A DNA stretch of 64,000 nucleotides from assembly GCF_010389155.1 (NCBI RefSeq), contig NC_057763.1:44808645-44872644 (forward strand). The letters run 5' to 3'. Below, piece by piece: positions 36,566 to 47,437 of this stretch. Below the pieces are notes generated by a model. It was not told where the DNA came from, made no database searches, and saw only the letters and a list, made by a program, of their open reading frames with translations. The stretch comes from Erigeron canadensis. Its lineage: Eukaryota; Streptophyta; Magnoliopsida; Asterales; Asteraceae. Each line of letters begins with the position of its first letter. Positions within the stretch are counted from its first letter, which is position 1. Position numbers and translations under genes: made by a program.

Positions 36566-39500
36566 TATAATATATATATGTATTATTGTGCATAACTAAA
36601 ATCTATGTTGTTTTCTTTTCAAGTTAGGTGAAATAAAAATTCAAAGAAAAAGGTTAGATTGTTTATTTCATTGATTTGACTTCAATTTATGGGATAATTT
36701 CATATTTACCCAAAAAACACACCCTAATATCATATTTACCCAGCTTTTATTAATAATTTCATATTTACCAAATTTTAATTTACATTCTATCAAATCTACC
36801 GAAATCACAAATTATTTTATGTTTAAAACTATTATAATTTTATACTATCCATACCCTTATATGAGCGGAAAAAGAAAAAACTTCAGCCAAATCGTCAATT
36901 AGCAAAACCATTTATACTTTCATGGCAGTGGAAAAAATTATTAATACCGTTCATCTCAATGATCACTCAATAGACATACAACCATAAAAATTTGCATCTG
37001 AATAGCCTTTGTATTTGCTTCTAAACCATTTATAATAGTTTTTTACCTGAACTTTGTATCTCACGACTCACGTAATGTTACTTACTCAATGATATTGCAT
37101 GACTTTTGATGATATTAAATTAAATAAAATATGGATTAAAGTAGTTGTTTTTCTAAAACGAAAATTAGTATATTTGCTTGGATATAATGCATTTTAGTTG
37201 GGTCTTATAATTGGCTTGTATCATCAAATTTTATGTTACATATACAAAGGTCTTCTATAGTAAATGAAATTTGAAACTCATATTTATTTATTGCTTATTA
37301 ATATATTTTTTTAATCTTATATAATTCATAGTTGTGAACATTCTGCTTGGCATAAGAAGTCAAATTCGGATGCATTATTTCAGTTATTTATTTTTAAAGG
37401 CATATAGAGAATTTATTGATATAAATTTTGTTATAAGTTATTTTGCAAGTGATTTGGATAGATTTGATAGAATGTGAATTAAAATTGAGTTGATATGAAA
37501 TTTTTAATAAAAATTGGGTAAATATGATATGAAAGTGTGTTTTTTTGGTAAATATGAAATTCTCCCTCAATTTATTGGGATACTACCCATTAGGTCATCT
37601 TAATAATGGTTTTTTTAAATCAATTTTATCTACATAATTTTTTCTTTAATTTATGTTTTATCGTATTAATTCCACTTAAAATTTTTTTACATAAAAATAT
37701 AAGGCAAACAGACAACCATAATCAAATTTCTATAGATATATCTAATGCAATCAAGTATTTACAATATGCACTGGTGATAGATATGAACTGGGTTCAGTGG
37801 TTCCTATTTTTCTTTCCAAAATAATGTTTTTTGATAATATTGTGTTAGTTATACTTAAGTTTACTGCTCGTGCTTCATCGAGGGCGCTATTTTGACTTTT
37901 GAGAATAAAATAGAATCATATAACTTTTAAATAGCGTACCATATTATTGAATATCTTTTGAGATGATCTTGACGAACTTACGCACATAATGCTAAATGCT
38001 TAAAATGAGACACAAACAACCAAAAACCAACATTTTGAAATATATATACTCGATCGTATGATGATATAAAATACAGTATTTATATATGGTCTAGCTAGCT
38101 GCTTCAAGATGATGATATAAATTATAAATTAATATGCGTGCAGCTTTTTCGAGCTAGCCCATGCCGCCATACGTACGTACTATATATACATGATCGATAT
38201 ATGGATAAAAATCAGAGCCTATAGAATTTAAGGGGTGTGCAAAACCATGCATGTGTGAAAGATATCGTCGATCAATGAGGTTAGATCTTATAGGGAAATT
38301 TTCTTTTGCTTATACGTAGTGTAATACCCGTAACTGACACCATCTCATTAATTTCTTGTAGAAAGTGTAATTAATTTTTTTTCATAGTTATAAGTTAGGT
38401 GAATAACCAATTTGATATTAATATTAAACTCGACTAGATTTAATTTACATGATGTATAAAATCAAGTTATCTATATTTTTTTATAAAACAAACTACTTTT
38501 TTTTTTTCTTTCTAACTTTTTATTTTTAAAATAACCAAAATATCATTATATTTCAATACATTCTCAACTTGCACACTAAATCTATCAAAAATATCCCTAA
38601 AATATTTTTCAACCATATTTATTTAAACTATTTGTCTTCTTAATTTATTCATTAATTTGAATATTTTCATCATCCATATAATCCTCTTAATAAAATTATC
38701 TACAAAACATATATCCTTTAATCATAAAATAACTACACTAATATTACATCAATGTACTTTTAGATTAATAACCACATCGTTACCATTATTACAGCCGCCA
38801 CCACCACCACTTCCACTTGTTGCCGCCACCGCCGCCGAATTGTGTTGGTACTCATATCGTAGAATAAACATACAAAACTACGTACAATTCTACAATAAAA
38901 TAGACCATCAAATTAACAATTTGAGAATTGCAAAAAATCGTATAGTAACAAACCAATGCTAAGTCTGAGTGGTCAAATCAAGCGATTTGAATCAATGAGA
39001 TAAAAAGTGTTTACTATAGCTTGTACCATATGTCCATATCCTTACTTTTATTTTTATTTTATTTTATAATTTATTTTTAAAGACGCCATTTCGGACCGTA
39101 ACACCTCATTATACAAGGAAGACACAAATGTAGTGTTAGACGTGTCCCGGTCATTCCGTGTCTTTCCAGAAAGAACCCCACAAAACTTGGTCGAAGATCG
39201 AACTCTTAATAGTCTTCCTGATATATATATCCCTTTAGTTATCATGTTGCTCGTTAAGACCCATCTTTTACGTTACTGTATTAACCGAGAGTTAAATTAA
39301 ATGGAGTATATATGAAGTATATATAATTCGTTTGGAGAAAGATTAAAATTAAAAAACTACTCGTACTAGCTAGCTACTGTAGTAGTAGGTTACCGGCCGG
39401 GCCGGGGCATTGAATTAAACTCTTTGGTTTCCGGAATTCTTACAATTCGGATCTAGGTCCCCATAGAATGTTGACAATACCACGAGGGAATACAACATAA

Positions 39501-40120
39501 ATGCAAGTGTTTGATTTCTATATTAACTATACTAGTATATCTCACGACTCCCTAACAAATGAATATATTAACACACGCATACTCACTGATGTATATAATG
39601 ACCATATAATCATTTTTAATTAAACGGTTGAAGGTTCAACCCAATAAACTATAATAATATAACCGTATAAGTCGTTTGCGTAGCGAGTCGACTCGTTTTT
39701 AGTATAAATCGATTCGACTCGACTTGTTTAACAACTATGATATTAACTAACCCGGTGATAGTTATCGTATAAGATTCGAATAAAATTTTTGTTACGTTGA
39801 GAAAGACTTGTAAAAAAAATTGTCTAGTACTGTAATTATTAAAGAAATGGAATAGCTAGCGTGTTTTAATTGAAGTGAGTGAGTGAGTCGGTGAGAGTGG
39901 AAATGATGAGTGTTTGAGAGAAAAGGGGCCAAAACAGTAGAAACAGGAATTTTGTACAAATCTTGAATTCTGAGCTTCCTTCCTTCCAACTCTTTGTACC
40001 ATGCAAAATTAACTGTAGTATATCAATATATATATAATCAATCATATCAATCACACATTAATTAGATAGTCAGCCCTCCTTACCCCTTTCTCCCTCAATC
40101 TATACATACACATATATAGT
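36566..40120. other. Gene-free region upstream of the peptide gene
   Basis: About 3.5 kb of AT-rich DNA without a supported gene. ATATTTACCC-like motifs repeat near 36695-36780, and TAAATATGA-rich sequence near 37510-37565 looks like its inverted counterpart, so an old element of about 860 bp may lie here. The last few hundred bases probably include the promoter of the next gene. Confidence 0.45.
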
Positions 40121-40279
40121 ATCTATCTATAAATATATATAATCTCTCTCATCACACACACACATTATAACCAACTTCGATCTCATCATCAGACTTATTC
40201 ATATCACAAAAATATATATATATATATATATATCTATTGATATTGATATAACATATATAATATCTATCTGACTTCATAC

Positions 40280-40780
40280 ATGGGTTGTTTGATCACTAGC
40301 AGCAGCATCTTCATGATGATGATCATAATGTTTTCATCAGTAGTGATCATTTTCACAATGTTGATTCCCATCTCTACATCCTCCGCCGTGACACCGCCGC
40401 AACCACCATTATTATTGCCACTAATGCAAAAGCAAAATGCAATCATCAATTCCCACAAACCATCTTCTTCTGTTTTCTTGAGTAGCAGTAGTAGTTATGA
40501 TAATCAGCAGTACTACTATGATGAATCAAAAAGAAGAAGAAGAAGACAATTAATCTTGATGGCTAATAAGAAGATGAAGACAGTTATTAGAAGATCATCA
40601 GAAAAGTTGAAAAACAAAAGGGTATTCAATGTGATGCTTCCAAAGGGAAATGTACCACCATCTGGCTCATCTTCTTGCCATAATGATTTTCCTGATTCCG
40701 CCGTTAATAATAATAAGCTGCAGCCCACTAGTCTTTGCCATCTTTCCACTCAAAAACTGATCGATAACCACCACCCATGA
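40280..40780 (+). CDS. Small secreted-peptide precursor, IDA-LIKE (IDL) type
   Basis: A single-exon frame of 166 residues. Residues about 10-36 are strongly hydrophobic (FMMMIIMFSSVVIIFTMLI), fitting a signal peptide. A low-complexity Ser/Pro/Asn region and a polybasic run (KRRRRRQ) follow. The block VFNVMLPKGNVPPSGSSSCHN (residues about 115-135) matches the pattern LPKGxxPPSGxSxxHN of IDA/IDL abscission-type peptides, which signal through HAESA-family receptor kinases. Unlike IDA, a Cys precedes the HN and about 31 residues follow the motif, so C-terminal processing would be needed. A TATAAATATATA at about 40129 and a CT/CA-rich leader support expression from this start. The hydrophobic start plus motif make a real gene likely; receptor and function are inference from the family. 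Confidence 0.65.
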   Translation: MGCLITSSSIFMMMIIMFSSVVIIFTMLIPISTSSAVTPPQPPLLLPLMQKQNAIINSHKPSSSVFLSSSSSYDNQQYYYDESKRRRRRQLILMANKKMKTVIRRSSEKLKNKRVFNVMLPKGNVPPSGSSSCHNDFPDSAVNNNKLQPTSLCHLSTQKLIDNHHP

Positions 40781-42530
40781 TCTTTTCATCTTTTCTTTTC
40801 TTCTCATTTCTTTTGGGAACATATATATATATATATATACATATTCGGCTGGGCATACATTGTATTAAAGCTAGCTAAATCCGTTTTGATTTTTCTTGTA
40901 GATGCATGTCATGGTGGGTATATATATGGTTATATTCTTTTATTGTTCATTTAATTAATTTTTGGGATCGGATCATGATATATATATGATGAATATAATG
41001 TAATTCACTATTTCTTGCACCCATCGATCCATCAATACATTGATATTATTATGGACTAATAATAAAAGGTTATATATGAATTTCGTACGTGTTATTATAT
41101 ATATACGCAACTACCAGTATATTTCTTTTCTGGATAATTAGTTTAATAATCAAATAATCTCTACTTTCCTATATGTAGAAGGTGTACGTTTATGGTAAAT
41201 TATGATCGATCATTCAATATCTTTAGCTACACTTTTCAATGTCTAACTAATCACTCTTTTCCGCCCATTTATAATGTCCTATATTTTCAATTTTCAAAGT
41301 TTCTTACGTATAAACTTTCACCTTAAATATAACTTTTTGTCTTTAAATATAACTTTTTGTGTTATATATAACTTGATGAAGCCTATACTAATGGAAATAT
41401 TTTTAAAACACAATCAATTTATATAACTTTAATCAAATACTATATGAAACAAACAAAATTATTTGAAATCAAAATTTAAAAAGTTTGACTTTGAAATTTC
41501 AAAGCATGACATCTCGGGAGAATACCATATAGTTAATAAGGCCTTTGCAAACCACGTGCCGTTGGGTGACATGAAGTTGGCACCATTACATCGTGGATGG
41601 AATTCGTAGAGCGATGTTTGTGTGGAAGAATAAAGGGCGCAAGCTGTGACGAGGGAAGCATAGGCAAGCCTTTCCTTTAATGGTTGGGGGAAGCATTATT
41701 TATTCTGAAATAGGAGGTGGGTTTGTTTGTTTTGAACATAGGCTCAAACATTATTTGAAGGTCTTGGCTACGCCATACGTTCAATAAAAAAAATGGAAAG
41801 TTGCAAGAGTCATTTATACACGAACCAATTGAACCTTTTACTTATTTATGAAAAAATAAAGTATATTATGAGTATTTATAGTTAGTAGGAATTAAAAAAT
41901 GTTTGTTTTTAAGAAGAAAAATATGATGTCGTTCATTAGACATTGAAAAATTAAGAGAAGGGCGTTTATGGTTGCCAAAGGCCTGACAAGCCGGAGAGAA
42001 CCATTTATTTTGTGCGAGAATTTTCCTAATGCGTGTCTATCTTTATCAGCATAAATAAAAAAGCGAGAAAACATGTTTTGTGATAGGCGTTTAGTCGTGT
42101 ACATGGGCCAAAAGTTTGTAAGGTGGTTTTGTGATACAGGTTTAGTCGCTAACTCTAATTGCCACACAATTTGAGATTAAGCGCAATTTGGTATTGTATA
42201 CAGTTCAGATCAAGAGTTTTTTGATAAGCCGCGAAAAAATTAGCTACTTTGTTGGGGTTGGGGTGCGGGGTTGACGTAATGATACATATGCCTATAAAAA
42301 TAAAAGAAAGAAAGAAGCTGTTTACTGTCGTCTTTCATGAGTTTTAAACTGAATACCTTACTTCAACGATGTATGAGGAATTTTAAAATGTAGACAAACT
42401 TTACTCTACCTAAGTTGAAAAGGATATACCCAATGATTCATTTTTTTTTTTTAATTTGATTTTGCCTCATTTCTTGACACATCCTTTGCATCAAACACTA
42501 AATAAAAAATATTCCTGTTTCTCCCGCTCA
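40781..42530. other. Intergenic between peptide gene and SLD5
   Basis: It contains the likely 3' UTR of the peptide gene and a short tandem TTTAAATATAACTTTTTGT duplication near 41333. A GC-richer stretch at about 41500-42160 resembles decayed coding sequence but no family could be named. Confidence 0.45.
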
Positions 42531-42539
42531 AGCCTATCA

Positions 42540-43346
42540 CCCCTTTCCCTCCAAAACCATACAGTCTCTCGCTGTTTCCTCCATTATCTCACCAGGTAAT
42601 TAATTTAGTATTGTTAAATTAAGTTTCCCATTTATGAATTATAATAAAATGATTGAGTTTTTTTTTGTTCAGTTCTAATTTTTTGATTGATTTGAAATCT
42701 AGGGTTTGCCATTTCTGTTTGCTGCTTTCGAGCATGTAATATTGTGTCTCTAAGTTTCTGTGTTGATCTTGATGAAATTAGGATTAATTTTTAATTTAAC
42801 ACACGCGCACACACACACACACACATAGTGTATGCTTAAATGATAGAGCTTGGATGCCTAAATTAGGTTTTCAGTCTCGTGATGTGAAAATATCGGGTTC
42901 AGTGTTTTTTATATGAATTATCGATTGGATTAACGAACGTTTTCTGCGATTTTGTGTTCGAGTGTTTCACTTGTTTCTGGAGAATTAAAGATTATTTACT
43001 ATTGAATTGTAAGACTTTATGATGTATGTTTTGCTGTTTTGATACATAATTTCTACTGGAATTAATTCAATATTTACGTGCAGTGAGTCAGTTAGTTTAA
43101 AGTAAGAAATATGTAGAATCCAGCAAAAATTTAACTTTAAGACTTTAAATATGGAATATGCACACAAGCTATAACTGTGAGTGCCAGAAAGACAAAACTA
43201 GAAAAAGACATCCTAAGTAAATAATTGGTGCCAAAATCCTAAAATGGTTCCCATTTGGTTCATATTCTGAAGTTTGGTTTCTTAAAATTTGAGATTTACA
43301 GGAGAAAATAGAAAAGTAAAAAGCTTTGAGGAATTGAGATCCTAGA
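42540..43346 (+). other. SLD5 5' leader with a probable leader intron
   Basis: CTCACCAG|GTAATT at 42596/42597 is a good donor and GATTTACAG|GAG at 43301/43302 a good acceptor, leaving about 45 bp of leader before the start codon. The 705-bp intron starts with T-rich sequence and contains a CA repeat near 42806-42825. It is predicted from consensus only. Confidence 0.5.
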
Positions 43347-46021
43347 ATGGAGTCAGGTTCAGGGGAGGGTATAAGCATGGATGACTACGAGACGTTGATA
43401 TCAACTACAGATGCGGATCTGTTGAAGCGCTGTTGGCGTAACGAAAAGGCCGCCCCTGAGATTCTTCAGTATGAGTCTTCTTTAGTTCGCAGGACTGCTG
43501 AACAGATCCAATTGATGGTACGTAATTAGTGTAAATATTTTTTCATTTTTATCGAAAAAAGGTTTACCATTTTATAACCAAATTAACAGAGTTAGTGAGA
43601 CTAACAAAAGCAGTGACATAGCTAGCCATAGGGGACCAAAATTGTACTAAAATGAATTTAGAAAAAGAACCTCCCACCAACCTGCCAGAAAGAAAAAAAA
43701 GGCAACATAGTCCAAATATGCTTATTGGGCCGCCCGCCTTTATCTAGCTTCTCTAATGATGGTCCTTGATACCGACACCCTAGGATTTTAACCCTTTCCA
43801 AGAGTAAATACATTCCCCAAACGTGGAGCAAACTCATGGCCGGTAGCATTTTGGATGCGAACAGTCTCAAAGCTTCTCTTATGTTTTTCCCTGTTTTAAG
43901 GACACCGACACAACCTGTGTTTGTTCTACCAGTCACCGTAACAACATTTCCAAGGTTGAAAGAGTCATTGGCCTTGATGAGAGGGTCTGGGTAGCAGATA
44001 GTCCGTTCAACATAGGTGTTAGTGTAGGCAATGTCCTCTTCAAAACTGGACTGGACTGAACGAACCTTGCATAGCTTAATTAATATTCTTAGCTAACCCT
44101 ACTAATTATAATTATAACTTATTTAGCGCTGCCTATTTTTCTTTGGCTATGATAATCTATTTCTCTCTACTGGACAGGAAGAAACTGTGGAAGATTTGAT
44201 GAATAGTGGTGAAGATCCACTTACTGTTTCCCTTTATCAAATGGATATTGACAGGACTTTATTTCTATTGAGATCATATTTAAGGACCCGTCTTCAAAAG
44301 GTATCATAAATAAAAACATAAGGGGTGTTTGGCAAATTCTGTTTGTAGGTTACAAGATGTGGTTAGTAGACAACTTTATTTTGCACTTTAATAATCAGCT
44401 TTGTTGCAATAAGTTTGCAGTCAATTATTTGAAATATTGAAGGCATGAAGTTGATTAATAAAACTGACCAATTTCACCCAATGAATCTTAAGCAGAATCT
44501 TTTTTTTTTTTTTTTTTGGGGGGGGGGGGGGGGGAGAGATCGTTGATACTCTATAATTGTAATAGCCAGTTTCAAAAAGATATCTAAACACCTCTTTAGT
44601 ACAGTTTCTGCATGAAGCTTGGATATTATATCTCTTGTTCTAAGAGAGAATACAATTTTGTAAGAATTAAAACATTGTAACCTCCATGATTTATTACGAG
44701 ACATCTAAGAAGCAAGCTTTGAGGAGATGTCTATAATGGATTAACTATTATTGTCATTCAAGTGCTCTTTGATTATCACTTAGTTGATCGAGATTTCCAG
44801 TTCTAAATAGTTAATTTGATAGCTGTTTCATATTCATCTAATTTAACTATCCCTAATAAGCCTACAAGTTGATTCAATTTGTATTACAGATTGAGAAATT
44901 CATGCTTTACATCCAAAAGACCGCGGATCAATGGACTAGACTGTCTAGTCAAGAACAGGACTATGCAAAGGAGTAAGAGGCCATTTTTCATTTAACTTTC
45001 AAGTTGCAACTACACTATGAGCATTTCTTAAAAATGCCTGCTCAAAATCTTTTCAGTTCCATTAAAAACTTGAGCCAGCATTTTGAGCAATCTGTTTTGT
45101 CAAAATTGCCCGATCGTTACAAGTCTCATTTGAAGCAATCTGATATAAGTGAAGAGGATGACATGGGTATGTTCTTTTATCTAAACATAAATTATGTATG
45201 TGTTTATGCACATATCAGTGTGTTTGTTTACATGAAGCTCAACATCATCTAATATAAAGACTTATACTACTCAAAGACAATTTCATGATGGTATATACAA
45301 GATGTGAGCAGTGGTTCATTGATCCCCTGAAGCATGCCTAGTTTTTATTCACTGGAATTTTATAAGAGGTGTATGGCAAAATGGGTGGGTTGGGTAACAG
45401 GTCAAAGCAGGTAATTCTCTACCAAAAGTCCAAAACATCTTATGTATTTTAAAATTCCTCTATAAATTTTCAGTGTGTGAAATATGATCTATAAAATAAC
45501 ATTGTTTCAATAATAGTCTAATTTTTGCACAAAGGATTTAGAAGACCTTATGCATAAAGCCATAAGCAAATGTACTTTGGTGGCATTCTACCTGTTTCGT
45601 CTTTTCCTGCCAACTTTTCTGCTATTAGAGATAAAATATAACCAAATTGAATAATTGAATGGGTGAAAAATAAAGACTTTATGTGTCCCCTGTCCCATAG
45701 AATCATGTGTCCCCTGTCACGAAAAAGCTGTTTTTTATTGGTTGTCATTGAATGATTTTTTAGTCCCGGAGCCCAAGTTGGATGCGTTCGTCATCTGCAG
45801 AACTAGGAAATTTTTAGGAGCTCTTCCAGTGGATGACAGGCAAGTGATCTTTTGTTTCTTTATTGATTTTATAAGAAAAAGTACTAACGATTTTGTGACT
45901 TGAACAATAATTTGACAGCGGAGAAGAAAACCCACTGGATATGTACGCAGGGGACATATATGCCGTGCGGTACAAGCCAATTAAACTACTAGTTGAAAGC
46001 GGCCAACTTGATCTGGTTTGA
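43347..46021 (+). CDS. SLD5: DNA replication complex GINS subunit SLD5
   Basis: Six exons: 43347-43517, 44178-44300, 44890-44972, 45057-45166, 45764-45839 and 45919-46021, giving 221 residues, the usual SLD5 length. GINS (SLD5, PSF1-3) joins CDC45 and MCM2-7 to form the replicative helicase in the nucleus. The N-terminal alpha-helical domain includes [18 protein letters not shown] and [23 protein letters not shown], the most conserved SLD5 part. The small C-terminal beta domain ends [22 protein letters not shown]. The intron after exon 5 has a GC donor (CAG|GCAAGT at 45840-45841) instead of GT. Intron 1 holds an antisense ribosomal-protein pseudogene and intron 2 a long T/G homopolymer. All phases close, so the gene appears intact. 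Confidence 0.93.
43744..44085 (-). pseudogene. Ribosomal protein eS4 (RPS4) pseudogene fragment
   Basis: In SLD5 intron 1, antisense, the pieces [39 protein letters not shown], then [17 protein letters not shown] follow the order of the C-terminal half of eukaryotic eS4. Frame changes, a missing stretch between the KAND and GNVV blocks and in-frame stops show it is dead. Another frame near 43750 recovers the final IIREAR-like end before a TAA. Only the 3' part of the gene is present and no intron is seen, consistent with a 5'-truncated processed copy, though capture by another element is possible. Confidence 0.85.
44500..44534. repeat. T18-G17 homopolymer junction in SLD5 intron 2
   Basis: Eighteen T are followed directly by seventeen G. 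The G run could form a G-quadruplex in DNA or pre-mRNA. Such a run is also error-prone in sequencing, so its exact length is uncertain. Confidence 0.8.
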
Positions 46022-46196
46022 TCTTGTGTGTAGTCTGATGACAACTGTATTTGGGTCTTTGGGGATTATGAATCTCAATGCATTTCGGCAACTGTTTTCA
46101 TGACTTACCTCAAATGTGTTAATTTATGTAAAACCTAATGAAACATCCTTCAGCATTTTCTAGTTGGTGATGATAGTAAGCAAGTTTTAATATTTT

Positions 46197-46341
46197 TGAA
46201 CCTTTTAAAGTTTGGATAAACTGCACCTATCCAAATTTTGTTCAGGTCTTGATATCTATCAGCTATCAAGTAGTTAAATAAAGCATCCAACATAGTGTTA
46301 CCACAAAGAGTCACCTAAATTTCCAAATGGAGGTGAGCTAA
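46197..46341 (-). pseudogene. Duplicated fragment of the KAT K+ channel gene
   Basis: About 145 bp matches 54590-54720 in the same orientation at roughly 85-90% by eye, including GGATAAACTGCACCTATCCA and CTATCAGCTATCAAGTAGTT. The match crosses the acceptor side of channel exon 5 into its intron, so this is a genomic, not mRNA-derived, copy. Small indels break the frame. Coding strand is minus, as in the parent gene. Confidence 0.85.
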
Positions 46342-46394
46342 ATACAATACAACTACGATGGCTGGTGAAGGAGTTCATTTGATTTACTTGCGGT

Positions 46395-46800
46395 AGTTAC
46401 CAGATGGCTGGGCATCTAATTGTATGCAGATATTAATTGTATTGTGCATTTTGTGTTTAAGGAAAGCCAGAAGCCCAGAACCATGTATTAACTGTCTATG
46501 AATGTCCTATGCATGTTGACCTGAGCTTAGTCCCCTCTTGGAAAGCCTTGAAACCTTACTTTGGTGAACAAATGCTAGTTCCCTAAGCTGGTTTTGTGTC
46601 CATGGCACATATGGTTCTGGCTTTGCAGTATTTTGAAGGTTTGACCTTAATCCAAATTTGAGGTGGAGACTATAGAGTTGTTTATAATCTAATTGTATAT
46701 TGGATACTAGCAAAATATATGCATCAGTAAATGACAAGTTTAATTATCACTCATTTATCAAGTTCAAGTCTTTTGACACTAACTATAAGATTCAACCGCT
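46395..46800. repeat. Sequence duplicated from the 5' flank of the KAT gene
   Basis: CTGGGCATCTAATTGTA (about 46404) recurs at about 56845. GTCCATGGCACATATGGTT with the following TATTTTGAAGGTTTGACC (about 46598-46650) recurs in diverged form at about 57177-57235, and AGATTCAACC at about 46790 recurs near 57302. The order is the same at both places, so this and the channel fragment appear to be one duplication with internal deletion. Confidence 0.65.
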
Positions 46801-47437
46801 GTTTCAAGTTAGTTTATTCAAGTTGGGGGTGCTATTATCATACGAGTAAATTCTAAATCAGTGTTTAGGCGTGTCACACAAATAAAACATCTCCTTTTAC
46901 GAATTGTGGCTAAGGGATCATAAGATGCTTTGATCCAACATTTGGCCCTTTCTTCTCGGACCAAAATTTTATTGGACAGTCAAGCTATAGATAGCAAACT
47001 AACCATATTTTTATATTTTACATCAATTATTTTTACATTAATAACCATACTATTATCTCCACCTGCTGCCACCATCGTCACCTTGCCGTATCGTAGGGAC
47101 ATACGTCTAGTCATACTGACATTGTTAAGGGATTTATTAGAGAGATATTTTGAAAGATATATCATTTTGATATCGGAAATTATGGATATCTGTACTAGTA
47201 CTTGTAAATATCCATACCGTATTGTAAAAAGGTAAAATTGGGATATAGTGTTGACTATTTGCTTATGGAAAAAAGTCCACCCTCCCTCTCCCTCCCAACC
47301 CCCATCTATTTTAACGATTCTATTTCTCTCTGCGCTAGTACTTGTATATATATCTATATATATATATATACCCCATATATAGATATAGATACAGATCTGG
47401 CTGGAATCTAAAACCCTAATTTTCCCCTGATCATCAA

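Larger units (their letters stand above)
46022..47279. other. Intergenic between SLD5 and MNS3
   Basis: It holds the SLD5 3' UTR and duplicated pieces of the K+ channel locus (46197-46341 and about 46395-46800). No functional gene is seen. Confidence 0.55.

Noticed and set aside
38657..38962. 101-codon plus-strand frame with a run of Pro codons
   Set aside because: A CCACCACC microsatellite in AT-rich DNA; no signal or motif beyond that.
41500..42167. GC-richer stretch suggesting a LINE or gene relic (RKLxxEE-like readings)
   Set aside because: Stops in all frames and no ordered motif blocks, so no family could be supported.
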